Shown piece after piece: positions 30,101 through 38,277 of a stretch of 64,000 nt of DNA. The notes beneath the pieces are model-generated. The model worked only from the letters and a program-made list of their open reading frames with translations. It did not search any database and had not been told where the DNA came from. Position numbers and translations under genes: made by a program. Source of the DNA: CAZGRP01 sp964527995 (GTDB lineage Bacteria > Zhuqueibacterota > Zhuqueibacteria > Oceanimicrobiales > CAZGRP01); assembly GCA_964527995.1 (NCBI GenBank), contig CAZGRP010000005.1:1-64000 (forward strand), given 5' to 3'. Positions within the stretch are counted from its first letter, which is position 1, and each line of letters begins with the position of its first letter.

Positions 30101-31812
30101 TCATCGAGGCCTTGCAGGACGCCGAATGGTTGCCTGAAGAGATCGTTCACCTTTGGTCCGTCTCTCTCGACTCAGCTCAGCAAGACGGGGCGGTGCATTT
30201 TCAGCAGGCGCAGGCGTTGGGGTTTTACAGTCTGCTCTTTCTGGCTCAGGCGCTCGCGGCTCATGGCTTCACCGATCCAATTCATGTTACAGTCGTGTCT
30301 AGCAACCTTCAGGATGTCACCGGTGAAGAGGCTCTCTGCCCGGAAAAGGCCACGTTGCTCGGACCCTGCACGGTCATCCCCCAGGAATATCCGAATATCC
30401 GTTGCCGCACGATTGATGTCGTGCTCGCGGGCGGCGATCACCCGACTCACCAAAGAGTGGCTCACCAGGTCCTGGCCGAGCTAACCGTGGATGATGGTGA
30501 GGCCGTCGTCGCCTATCGGGGAAACCATCGCTGGGTGCAAACCTTTGAACCGCGACCGCTGGAAGATGTCGACGGCGTCTCACCTCGACTTCGAAGGGAG
30601 GGCGTCTATCTGATCACAGGAGGGCTGGGGCGCGTTGGTTTCACGTTGGCCTCCTTTCTTGCACGAACCGTGGCTGCGAGATTGGTCCTCGTGGGCCGAT
30701 CTGTTATTCCGGAGAGAGCGAAATGGCAACAATGGCTGCGGAGTCACGACGAAGCGGATGAGACATCTCGCAGGATCCGCCGGCTGCTGGCGTTGGAAGA
30801 GGCGGGCGGCAGGGTCCTCGCTCTCCAGGCGGATGTTGCCAATGAAGATGAAATGCGAGAGGTGATCGAGGAGACGCGTCGGCGATTCGGTGCGATCCAC
30901 GGAGTTGTTCATGCGGCTGGAGTCGTCGGCGAAGAAGCGATGCGCACGATTGCGGAGTTGAACCAGGCTGATTGCGAACAGCAGTTCCGGGCCAAGGTTC
31001 AGGGTGCCGAGGTCTTGGCGAAGGTCCTACGGGACGTAGAGCTCGACTTTTGTCTTCTGCAGTCTTCCCTGTCGACTGTTCTTGGCGGGTTGGGTTTCGC
31101 GGCTTATGCGGCGGCGAATCATTTTCTTGATGCCCTAGCGCTGCGGCAGCGTCAGGGCCAGGGACTGCCGTGGCTGAGTATCGACTGGGACGGCTGGAAA
31201 TTCGATGATGCGGTTGCGGATGGCCGTCGAATGGGTGCGGAGATGGCGGAACTGGCGATCGCTCCGGAGGAGGGCACGGAGGTTCTTCATCGGATTCTGG
31301 GCAAAGGATGGTTCGGCCGCGTCGTTGTCTCGACCGCGGACTTGAGTGCTCGAATTCGCCGGTGGGTTCGCCAGGCACCACAGCAGGAACCCGCTGAGAA
31401 AACGAGTGCTACTGGCTCCGGACCGTCTTCCGACCTTCACGCTAGACCCGATTTGCAGACGTCGTACGTGGAGCCGAGGACTGATTTGGAGCGCCAGGTC
31501 GTGCAGATCTGGCAAGAGCTGTTAGGGATCGCGCCTGTGGGCGTTTACGATGACTTTTTCGATCTCGGAGGGAATTCGCTGCTGGGAACGCAATTGGTGT
31601 CTCATCTGCGCTCCACCTTCAAAGTGGAACTGCCGTTACGAAGTCTTTTCGAAGAACCGACAGTGGCTGGGGTAGCGAAGGTCATCGAATCCGAAAAGAC
31701 CAAAGAGGGGGGAGATGGTGAAAGAATCGCTGAATTACTGGAAAAGATGGCAGAGCTATCGGAAGAAGAAGCCAAAGCCCTGCTCGACGAGAAGAAGGCG
31801 GGAAACCTGTAG
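27118..31812 (+). CDS. Type I polyketide synthase module: KS-AT-KR-PCP
   Basis: 1,564 residues; the ATG overlaps the previous stop (ATGA). KS (about 13-440) keeps Cys185, His321 and His361. AT (about 537-840) has Ser635 in GHSIGE and HAFH near 731, the signature for malonyl-CoA. A KR structural half and catalytic half (about 910-1350) carry GGLGRVG and a Ser/Tyr pair (QSSLSTVLGG, AAYAAANHF), without an LDD motif. The carrier (about 1452-1522) is of peptidyl type (DDFFDLGGNSLL), not a typical polyketide ACP. It should add two carbons to the amino acid made by the previous module and reduce the ketone, giving a statine-like gamma-amino-beta-hydroxy acid. The C-terminal tail (ELLEKMAELSEEEAKALL) looks like a docking element matching the N-terminus of the next protein. 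No DH or ER is present. Confidence 0.95.
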   Translation: MSETKPSDTTEALDIAIVGMSGRFPGARDIDEFWQNLCEGVESISFFTEEELLQAGASAEEVKEPNYVRARGVLGDVDLFDADFFGFYPREAELLDPQHRLFLECAWSALEDAGHDPERFDGLVGVFAGVSMNTYLLSFLSSRRGFLTSAEGYQLGIGNDKDFLATRVSYKLNLRGPSVVIQSACSTSLVAVHLACQSLLNYECDMALAGGASISLPEKRGYHYQEGMILSPDGHCRAFDAEARGTVSGNGVGIVVLKRLADALKDGDHIYAVIKGSACNNDGSMRVGFTAPGVEGQTEVIATAQAVAGVDPETISYIETHGTGTNLGDPIEIAALTQVFREKTEKRGFCALGSVKTNIGHLDAAAGVASLIKTALALEHKMIPPSLHFERPNPRIGLQDSPFYVNNRLQEWKRGSTLRRAGVSSFGIGGTNAHVILEEPPEVAASPSTRPWHLVILSARSGAALDEATSNLAAHLKKHPHLDIADVAYTLQIGRRAFHHRRMVVCRSTEEAAGLLASRDPKRVLTASPREGDGSPAVVFMFSGQGAQYVNMGAELYRVEPIFREQVDRCCELLQPHVDFDLRGVLFPPEAREEEAAQRLRQTYLTQPALFVVEYALARLLMEWGVQPQAMIGHSIGEYVAACLAGVFSLEDGLRLVALRGRLMQEMPAGSMLSVSLPEPELRPLLGPELSLAALNGPALSVVSGPTGAIEALEKKLIAKQIEVRRLHTSHAFHSKMMEPVLGRFQSLIQGIELHPPAVPFISNVTGTWITNSDATDPEYWARHLRQTVRFSEGMEELLGDPNRIFVEVGPGRALATLARRSPQGLGRVILSSLRHPQEKQSDVAFLLTAIGRMWLAGLNLDWHKLYEGERRRRLRLPTYPFQRRRYWLRVKEEAPTRQEEESAISKKSDVSRWLYVPSWKQVDLPGTVTGSAVNGRSCRWLLFVDQSGVGEAVEAQLRRQGQEVTTVRCGSRFRHVDTNAYELAPGERSSYDLLIEALQDAEWLPEEIVHLWSVSLDSAQQDGAVHFQQAQALGFYSLLFLAQALAAHGFTDPIHVTVVSSNLQDVTGEEALCPEKATLLGPCTVIPQEYPNIRCRTIDVVLAGGDHPTHQRVAHQVLAELTVDDGEAVVAYRGNHRWVQTFEPRPLEDVDGVSPRLRREGVYLITGGLGRVGFTLASFLARTVAARLVLVGRSVIPERAKWQQWLRSHDEADETSRRIRRLLALEEAGGRVLALQADVANEDEMREVIEETRRRFGAIHGVVHAAGVVGEEAMRTIAELNQADCEQQFRAKVQGAEVLAKVLRDVELDFCLLQSSLSTVLGGLGFAAYAAANHFLDALALRQRQGQGLPWLSIDWDGWKFDDAVADGRRMGAEMAELAIAPEEGTEVLHRILGKGWFGRVVVSTADLSARIRRWVRQAPQQEPAEKTSATGSGPSSDLHARPDLQTSYVEPRTDLERQVVQIWQELLGIAPVGVYDDFFDLGGNSLLGTQLVSHLRSTFKVELPLRSLFEEPTVAGVAKVIESEKTKEGGDGERIAELLEKMAELSEEEAKALLDEKKAGNL

Positions 31813-31834
31813 AGGAGAGGAGTAGGAGTCGCGG

Positions 31835-34800
31835 ATGAACGATCTGCACCAACAACTTCGCAATCTTACCCCCGGGAAACGGCAACTACTCGAGATCTTG
31901 CTGAAGGAACAGGGCGTCGACCTCGGGCAGGCTTGTATCGTGCCGCAAAGCCGCGATTCTGAATACTACCCGCTTTCCTTTTCACAGCAGCGGCTGTGGT
32001 TCTTGAACGAGCTCGAGCCTGGAAGTCCGCTATATAACAACCCGGCCGCCGTCCGTCTTGTGGGCCACCTCGACGCCTCTGCTCTGGAGAGAAGCCTGAA
32101 TGAGATCGTTCGCCGTCACGAGCTGCTGCGCACTACTTTTACGACCGTGGATGGCAAACCCGTCCAGCGTGTCTCACCGCAGCTGTCGTTGCCGCTTCCG
32201 GTGGTAGACCTGCGGATGATTCCTGACAGTGAGCGCGAGGAGGAAGTGACGCGGCTGGCTGTGCAGGAAGCGCGGCGGCCGTTCGATCTGTCCCATGGTC
32301 CACTGCTGAGAGTGACGTTGCTGCGCCTGTCTGACGACGAGCATGTCGTTCTGTTGAACATGCACCACATCGTCTCGGACGGCTGGTCGATCGGCGTGTT
32401 GTTGCATGAGATTGCGGCGCTGTATGAGGCTTTCTCTCAGGGCCGGCCCTCCCCGCTGCCTGAGCTGCCGATTCAGTATATCGATTTTGCCATCTGGCAG
32501 CGCAACTGGCTGCAGGGGGACGTTCGGGATGAGCAGCTAGGATACTGGAAACAACAACTCGCTGGGGAGTTGCCGGTTGTTGAATTACCCACAGACCGTC
32601 CCAGGCCGCCGTACCAAACCTTTCGCGGGGCCTTCGAAACGCTCACAATCCCGCAGGAGATCGCTGCGGCGCTTGCCGGGCTCAGCCGCCAAGAGGACGC
32701 TACGCCGTTCATGACGCTGCTGGCAGCCTTCACGACCTTACTGTATCGCTACTGCGACCAGACCGACATCATTCTTGGCTCTCCCATTGCCAACCGTAAC
32801 CGCACAGAGGTGGAAGACCTGATCGGTTTTTTTGTGAACACTCTCGTGCTGCGCTGTGATCTCTCTGGCGATCCGACCTTCCGGGAGTTGCTGTCTCGTG
32901 TCCGGGAGGTGACCCTCGGGGCCTACGCACACCAGGATCTGCCCTTCGAGATGCTGGTCGAAGAGTTGCGGCCCGAGCGAGACATGAGCCGGTCGCCCCT
33001 TTTCCAGGTGATGTTCGTTCTCAACAACGCCCCGATGAGACCGCTGGAGCTTCCGGGGCTGCGCATGAGCCTGATGGAAGTAGATACCGGCACCGCCAAA
33101 TTCGATATCGTTCTTTCGCTGACGGAGGCGAATGAGGGGCTGCGTGGCAAACTGGAATACAACATCGATCTATTCGATCGGTCGACCATCGTCCGCATGA
33201 TCCGGCATTTCGAGCGGCTGTTGCAGGGGATCGCCGCCGACCCGGACCAGCGTCTGTGCGAGCTGCCGCTCCTGACAGATGAGGAGCAGCAGCAATTACT
33301 GAAGATTTGGAACCACACGCAAGAGCAGCGTACAGAAAAGGCGTATGTTCACCAGCTCTTTGAGTTGCAGGCTTTACAGTCACCGAAGGCCGTTGCGGTG
33401 GTCTGTGAACAAGACCGGCTGACTTACGGCGATCTCAACCGGAGGGCGAACCAACTGGCTCATCGACTGCGCGCACTTGGCGTGGGGGCAGAGGTGCCCG
33501 TGGGGCTCTGTGTGGAGCGTTCGGTAGACCTCATCGTGGGTCTTCTGGGCATCCTGAAGGCGGGCGGTGTGTACGTTCCTCTCGACCCGAGTTACCCCAA
33601 GGAGCGTCTTGCCTATATGATCGATGACTCGGGTCTGTCGGTCCTGCTGACGCACAAACACTTGGTCGGGAGCTTGCCTGAGCACTTGGCTCAGGTTGTC
33701 CAGCTCGACTCCGACTGGCCTGCCATTTCCATGGAGAGTGCCGAGAATCCGGACAGTGATTTGGCTCCGCAAAACGCTGCCTATCTCATCTACACCTCCG
33801 GTTCGACAGGGCAGCCAAAGGGAGTGATGGTTTCCCACGGAACCCTAGCCGAGCATTGTGTTGCCATCCGAGAGTACTACGAACTGACGCACCAGGACCG
33901 GGTCCTGCAGTTCGCAGCGTTCAATTTCGACGCCTCTCTGGAGCAAATCCTGCCCACGTTGATCGCTGGCGCCGCCCTTGTCGTCCGCGGACCCGACATT
34001 TGGTCGATATCTGAATTTCCTGCCAGGATCCACGAATACGGTTTGACCGTGGTGAACCTGCCGACCGCCTACTGGGCACAGTTGGCACGGGAATGGGTTG
34101 GGATGTCGGATCCGCGCCCTGCCAATGACTTGCGTTTGGTCATCGTCGGCGGGGATCGGATGTCGTCGGAAGCGCTGCGATTGTGGCGCCAAACTCCCGC
34201 AGGCGCAGCTCGCTTGCTCAATGCCTATGGACCGACGGAAGCAACGATCACCGCGACCACGTTTGAGGTGGCCGCCGACTTTGAGCAGACGAAACGGCCG
34301 GAAGTCCCCATCGGCCGGCCTGTTTCCGGTAGGAAAGCCTATATCCTCGACGCCCACGGTAGACCCGTGCCTGTGGGAGTGGCCGGAGAGCTGTATCTCG
34401 GCGGCGCTGGGCTGGCGCGCGGGTATCGGAGCCGTCCTGACTGGACGGCCGATCGGTTCGTTCCCGACCCTTTCTCGGACGTGCCCGGTGCACGCCTTTA
34501 TCGCACCGGCGACCGGGCGCGTTATTTGCCCGACGGCCACATCGAATTCTTGGGCCGTGTGGACCATCAGGTAAAGATCCGCGGTTTCCGGGTTGAGACA
34601 GGCGAGATCGAGGCGGTCCTTCGCCAGCACCCCAGCCTGCGCGACGTCGTCGTCGTGGCCCGGGCGGACGGCGCCGCTGACAGGCGCCTGGTGGCCTATG
34701 TTGTGGCTGAGGCAGGCGATCGCCCAACCGTCAGCGACCTGCACCGCTTCTTGAAAGACCGACTGCCTGAATTCATGATCCCGTCCGCGTTTGTCTTTTT

Positions 34801-35230
34801 GGACGCCCTTCCACAGACGCCGGCGGGCAAGATCGATCGGCGTGCGCTGCCAGCGCCTGAGCAGTTTCGCCCTGAGCTCGAGGCGAAATACGTGGCGCCG
34901 CGAACGGCGACCGAACAGCTGCTTGCCGAGATTGTCGCGAATACCCTTGGTCTCGAGAGGGTCGGGATTTACGATAACTTTTTTGAACTCGGCGGGCATT
35001 CCATGCTGGCTATACAGGTTATCTCACGCGTGCGCGAGACATTTCATGTCGATGTGCCTTTGCGGAGCCTATTCGAATCACCGACCGTTGCCGGTTTGGC
35101 TCTTGCCATCGCCCGCTGCCAGGCCGAGGAGGAGAGCGCCGAAGAGTTGGACAAGATGTTGGCCGAATTGGAAGATCTTTCGGACGAGCAGGTGAGGGCA
35201 TTGTTGAGCGAGGAAGACGGGCTGCTATGA
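31835..35230 (+). CDS. NRPS module: C-A-PCP
   Basis: 1,131 residues, 22 bases after the previous gene, with a purine-rich ribosome-binding site (AGGAGAGGAGTAGGAG). The N-terminal segment (QQLRNLTPGKRQLLEILL) resembles a docking helix. An LCL-type C domain (about 45-490) has HHIVSDGWS. The A domain (about 500-1010) has YTSGSTGQPKG, NAYGPTE and TPAGKIDRRAL. Its pocket reads D-A-E-N-I-G-A-I-T at GrsA positions 235 to 331. I cannot assign this to a standard residue; Glu239 hints at a polar or basic side chain. PCP has Ser1056 in LGGHS. The C-terminal tail (DKMLAELEDLSDEQVRALL) is again docking-like. No epimerase or methyltransferase is present. Confidence 0.95.
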   Translation: MNDLHQQLRNLTPGKRQLLEILLKEQGVDLGQACIVPQSRDSEYYPLSFSQQRLWFLNELEPGSPLYNNPAAVRLVGHLDASALERSLNEIVRRHELLRTTFTTVDGKPVQRVSPQLSLPLPVVDLRMIPDSEREEEVTRLAVQEARRPFDLSHGPLLRVTLLRLSDDEHVVLLNMHHIVSDGWSIGVLLHEIAALYEAFSQGRPSPLPELPIQYIDFAIWQRNWLQGDVRDEQLGYWKQQLAGELPVVELPTDRPRPPYQTFRGAFETLTIPQEIAAALAGLSRQEDATPFMTLLAAFTTLLYRYCDQTDIILGSPIANRNRTEVEDLIGFFVNTLVLRCDLSGDPTFRELLSRVREVTLGAYAHQDLPFEMLVEELRPERDMSRSPLFQVMFVLNNAPMRPLELPGLRMSLMEVDTGTAKFDIVLSLTEANEGLRGKLEYNIDLFDRSTIVRMIRHFERLLQGIAADPDQRLCELPLLTDEEQQQLLKIWNHTQEQRTEKAYVHQLFELQALQSPKAVAVVCEQDRLTYGDLNRRANQLAHRLRALGVGAEVPVGLCVERSVDLIVGLLGILKAGGVYVPLDPSYPKERLAYMIDDSGLSVLLTHKHLVGSLPEHLAQVVQLDSDWPAISMESAENPDSDLAPQNAAYLIYTSGSTGQPKGVMVSHGTLAEHCVAIREYYELTHQDRVLQFAAFNFDASLEQILPTLIAGAALVVRGPDIWSISEFPARIHEYGLTVVNLPTAYWAQLAREWVGMSDPRPANDLRLVIVGGDRMSSEALRLWRQTPAGAARLLNAYGPTEATITATTFEVAADFEQTKRPEVPIGRPVSGRKAYILDAHGRPVPVGVAGELYLGGAGLARGYRSRPDWTADRFVPDPFSDVPGARLYRTGDRARYLPDGHIEFLGRVDHQVKIRGFRVETGEIEAVLRQHPSLRDVVVVARADGAADRRLVAYVVAEAGDRPTVSDLHRFLKDRLPEFMIPSAFVFLDALPQTPAGKIDRRALPAPEQFRPELEAKYVAPRTATEQLLAEIVANTLGLERVGIYDNFFELGGHSMLAIQVISRVRETFHVDVPLRSLFESPTVAGLALAIARCQAEEESAEELDKMLAELEDLSDEQVRALLSEEDGLL

Positions 35231-36906
35231 AAGAAAACCCATCAATGGATGATTATTCGAAACGGATCGCACAGCTTTCTCCCGAAAAGCTGGCGCTGCT
35301 CATGAAGCGCCTCAGAAAGGCCAGCGCAAAGGAAGCGAGAAGCTACGCAATCCCGCGGCGAATGGATCTCAGCAAGTACCCAATGTCCTTCGCCCAGGAA
35401 CGTCTCTGGTTCCTCGATCAGCTTGAGCCCGAGAGTCCGTTCTACAACATCCCGGCGGCGGTCCGCCTTTCCGGGCCGCTGAACATAGCGGCCCTGCAAC
35501 GAAGCCTCGAGGAGGTCGTGCGGCGTCACGAAGTGCTGCGGGCCAGGTTTACCACGGTTGATGGCGCACCTGTGCAGGTTGTCAATCCGTCGGCAACCGT
35601 GGATCTACCCGTCATCGATCTTACCGGGCTGCCGGAGAGCGAACGCAAAAACAAGGTGGAAGAACTGACGCGCGAGGAAGCTCAGCGTCCTTTCGATTTG
35701 GGGACCGGTCCCCTCTTGAGAACGAAACTGCTGCGAATCGACGGCAACGAGCACCGGCTTCTTCTCACCTTGCACCATATCGTGGCCGATGGCTGGTCGA
35801 TCGGCGTGTTTGTACGCGAGACAGCGACGCTTTATCAGGCCTTTTGCAGGGGGGAGCCATCCCCTCTACCGGAGCTTCCGATTCAGTATGCCGACTTCGC
35901 CCAATGGCAGCACGAGTGGCTGCAGGGAGAGGTTCTGGACGAGCAGCTGCGCTACTGGACCGAGAGATTGAAGGACGCCACCGGAGTGCTCGATCTGCCC
36001 ACCGATCGCCCCCGGCCGCCGGTCCAAACCTACAACGGTGCACATGAGCCGTTCCACTTCTCCAAAGAGCTTTCGGATGCCTTGAACACGCTCAGCCGCC
36101 GTGAAGGTGTGACGCTTTTCATGACCCTGTTGGCCGCCTTCCAAACTCTTCTGTACCGATACACTGCGCAGGATGACATCAGCGTCGGTGTACCGGTGGC
36201 CAATCGTGATCGAGCCGGCACAGAGGGGCTGATAGGCTTTTTCGTCAATACAGTGGTGATGCGTACGGACCTGGCAGGAGACCCTCCGTTCCGCCAGGTG
36301 TTGAAGCGGGTCAGGGATGTAGCTCTAGGGGCTTTCTCGCACCAGGACCTTCCTTTTGAGAAGTTGGTCGACGTTCTACAGCCGGAGAGAAACCTGAGCC
36401 GTACACCTCTCTTTCAGGTTCTTTTTGTTCTTCAGAATGCCCCGAAGCAGTCGCTGGATCTGCCCGGCCTGAGCCTTGAGCTTCTCGAGGTAGAAAGTGG
36501 TTCGGTGAAGTTCGATTTGACTCTGTCCATGGACGAAAGCTCAGAGGGGTTGAGCGGCTCGGTGGGATACAATACCGACCTGTTCGATCGGGCTACGATC
36601 CGGCGCATGATTGGACACTATCGGAGCCTCCTGCGAGCTGTCGCCGTGAACCCCGACAGGAGGATTTCGAATCTGCCGCTGTTGTCGGACCGAGAGCGAC
36701 ATCAACTCCTCGTGGAATGGAGCGGCAACGACACTTGTGGATACCCTGACAACAAGCGGGTCGAGGAGATGTTCGAAGAACAGGTCAGACGCACTCCTGA
36801 GAAAGCCGTCTGTTTCTACAAGGGCGCAGGCCTGACCTACGAAGAGTTGAACCGAAAAGCCGACGTACTGGCAGGCTTAATTATGGAGGCAATCGAACAT
36901 GGTTGA
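35227..36906 (+). CDS. NRPS C domain plus N-terminal fragment of a split adenylation domain
   Basis: 559 residues; starts in a 4-base ATGA overlap with the previous gene. N-terminal docking-like segment (IAQLSPEKLALLMKRL), then a complete LCL-type C domain (about 45-490, HHIVADGWS). The last ~60 residues are the very start of an A domain: EEMFEEQVRRTPEKAV, then core motif A1 (LTYEELNRKADVLAG), ending at ...IMEAIEHG. A normal A domain would continue directly into the A2 region; instead the frame stops and the DUF3326 gene begins, overlapping by 8 bases. The missing ~450 residues of A domain open the gene at 38278, in the same reading frame but separated by the DUF3326 gene. The fragment alone cannot activate an amino acid. 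Either the halves assemble in trans or the site is broken; the intact flanks favour assembly. Confidence 0.93.
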   Translation: MKENPSMDDYSKRIAQLSPEKLALLMKRLRKASAKEARSYAIPRRMDLSKYPMSFAQERLWFLDQLEPESPFYNIPAAVRLSGPLNIAALQRSLEEVVRRHEVLRARFTTVDGAPVQVVNPSATVDLPVIDLTGLPESERKNKVEELTREEAQRPFDLGTGPLLRTKLLRIDGNEHRLLLTLHHIVADGWSIGVFVRETATLYQAFCRGEPSPLPELPIQYADFAQWQHEWLQGEVLDEQLRYWTERLKDATGVLDLPTDRPRPPVQTYNGAHEPFHFSKELSDALNTLSRREGVTLFMTLLAAFQTLLYRYTAQDDISVGVPVANRDRAGTEGLIGFFVNTVVMRTDLAGDPPFRQVLKRVRDVALGAFSHQDLPFEKLVDVLQPERNLSRTPLFQVLFVLQNAPKQSLDLPGLSLELLEVESGSVKFDLTLSMDESSEGLSGSVGYNTDLFDRATIRRMIGHYRSLLRAVAVNPDRRISNLPLLSDRERHQLLVEWSGNDTCGYPDNKRVEEMFEEQVRRTPEKAVCFYKGAGLTYEELNRKADVLAGLIMEAIEHG

Positions 36907-38224
36907 GAACAGAGAGTATGTGATCAGGAAAAGAAACCTCCGCGATATTGGCTCGCTTCCGGCTTCCGTGGAAGATATGGCCGGCAGCGATCTCTTGCGT
37001 TGGTTCGTGACCGAGGTGGACGACGAGGAGATTCGGGTTGAGGCAACACTGTGCGATCTGACGTCCGATGGGTTTAGATCAGGCAGGGTAGATCGCCAAC
37101 ACTTCCCGGGGAAAAGCGCGGTCTTGAATATCATACCGACCGGTGTGGGATGCGAGTTCGGAGGTTATGCCGGTGACTCTGCGCCCGTGACGGCCCTTCT
37201 TGCCTCGACCGTAGACTACTTGATTACACATCCCAATGCGGTCAATGCCTCCAATTTTATCTATCTACCCGACAATGTGGTCTACGCCGAAGGCTATTTG
37301 ATCGACCTGTTCTGCAAAGGAGCGGTGAACTTCCACTTGCCGTACAGCAACAAGGTTGGTCTGGTCATCGAGAAGGCCGACGACGGCGAGCTCGACCTGG
37401 TGTTCAACATCCTCAACACTGTCCGGGCGGTGCATGGCGTCGACGTCGATAAGTATGTCATCACCGACGAACTGATTGGTGGAACAAGTGTGAGAAACGG
37501 TTCTGGTGCCTACGTGGGGCACATCAAGAACCCGCAGGCTCTTTTTCGTGCTTGCCGACAGTTGATCGATCAGGGTGTTCATGCCATCGCGATAACGAGC
37601 AACATCCAGGAGCTGCCATCCGAGGGATACGCGGATCATTTCTTCGGGAAACATCCCAATCCTGTAGGGGGAGCTGAGGCCGTCATCTCGCACCTCGTGA
37701 GTAGGGAGTTCAAAGTGCCGGCGGCACATGCCCCGATGATCAACTTCAAGGAGTTCGATCTGCCCGCCGGCATAGTCGACGCCCGGGGCGCAGGAGAGAT
37801 GGTTTCAGCGAGCGGCCTGGCTTGTGTATTGATCGGGTTGCGCAGGGCGCCGCAGATTCAGACGGGCACCGACGCTCGCATTGCCGACATCATCAACTTG
37901 AACAACCTGGTGGCAGTGGTTGCGCCCGCCGGCGCCCTCGGCGGTATCCCCATGCTGTACGCTCAAGCCTACAACATTCCCATCATCGCCGTCCAGGACA
38001 ACGGCACGATCTTGGACGTGACCGCCCAAAAGCTCGGTCTGGAGAACGTCATCCACGTGAGGAGCTACCCGGAGGCAGCGGGCGTCGTGCTGGCCTTGAC
38101 GCACGGTTTGAGTGTTTCGAGCCTCTTCAGACCGCTACACTCCATCCGCTATGCTCGGAAGCGGAGTCCGGCGCGTAGGCTGGAAGAACGCAAAGACCTG
38201 GCCGTGGCGGCGGAGATCGCTTGA
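36899..38224 (+). CDS. DUF3326 family protein lying between the two halves of an adenylation domain
   Basis: 441 residues. The ATG lies inside the end of the upstream NRPS gene (8-base overlap), so translation is probably coupled. From about residue 75 it matches what I know of the DUF3326 family, known mainly from cyanobacteria, by its characteristic segments: IIPTGVGCEFGGYAGDSAPV, LITHPNAVNASNF, GGAEAVISHLVSREFKVPAA, CVLIGLRRAPQI and PAGALGGIPMLYAQAYNIP. The first ~75 residues are an extension I do not recognise. No signal peptide or membrane segment is seen. The family's function is unknown to me. Its position suggests a role tied to the split A domain, either by supplying or modifying its substrate or by bridging the halves; that is inference. 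The frame differs from both neighbours, so it is not simply an in-frame insert. Confidence 0.85.
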   Translation: MVENREYVIRKRNLRDIGSLPASVEDMAGSDLLRWFVTEVDDEEIRVEATLCDLTSDGFRSGRVDRQHFPGKSAVLNIIPTGVGCEFGGYAGDSAPVTALLASTVDYLITHPNAVNASNFIYLPDNVVYAEGYLIDLFCKGAVNFHLPYSNKVGLVIEKADDGELDLVFNILNTVRAVHGVDVDKYVITDELIGGTSVRNGSGAYVGHIKNPQALFRACRQLIDQGVHAIAITSNIQELPSEGYADHFFGKHPNPVGGAEAVISHLVSREFKVPAAHAPMINFKEFDLPAGIVDARGAGEMVSASGLACVLIGLRRAPQIQTGTDARIADIINLNNLVAVVAPAGALGGIPMLYAQAYNIPIIAVQDNGTILDVTAQKLGLENVIHVRSYPEAAGVVLALTHGLSVSSLFRPLHSIRYARKRSPARRLEERKDLAVAAEIA

Positions 38225-38260
38225 GTTCTTGAGGGAGGAAAGGCAAGCTTTGACGTTAGG

Positions 38261-38270
38261 GAGGGAAAGG
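38261..38270 (+). promoter_or_regulatory. Ribosome-binding site for the C-terminal half of the split A domain
   Basis: GAGGGAAAGG ends 7 bases before the ATG at 38278, in a 53-base gap that also holds a second purine-rich run (GAGGGAGGAAAGG, 38231-38243). An in-frame TGA at 38272-38274 means the protein cannot extend upstream. This supports independent translation of the half-domain rather than a sequencing frameshift. Confidence 0.7.
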
Positions 38271-38277
38271 GTGATCT

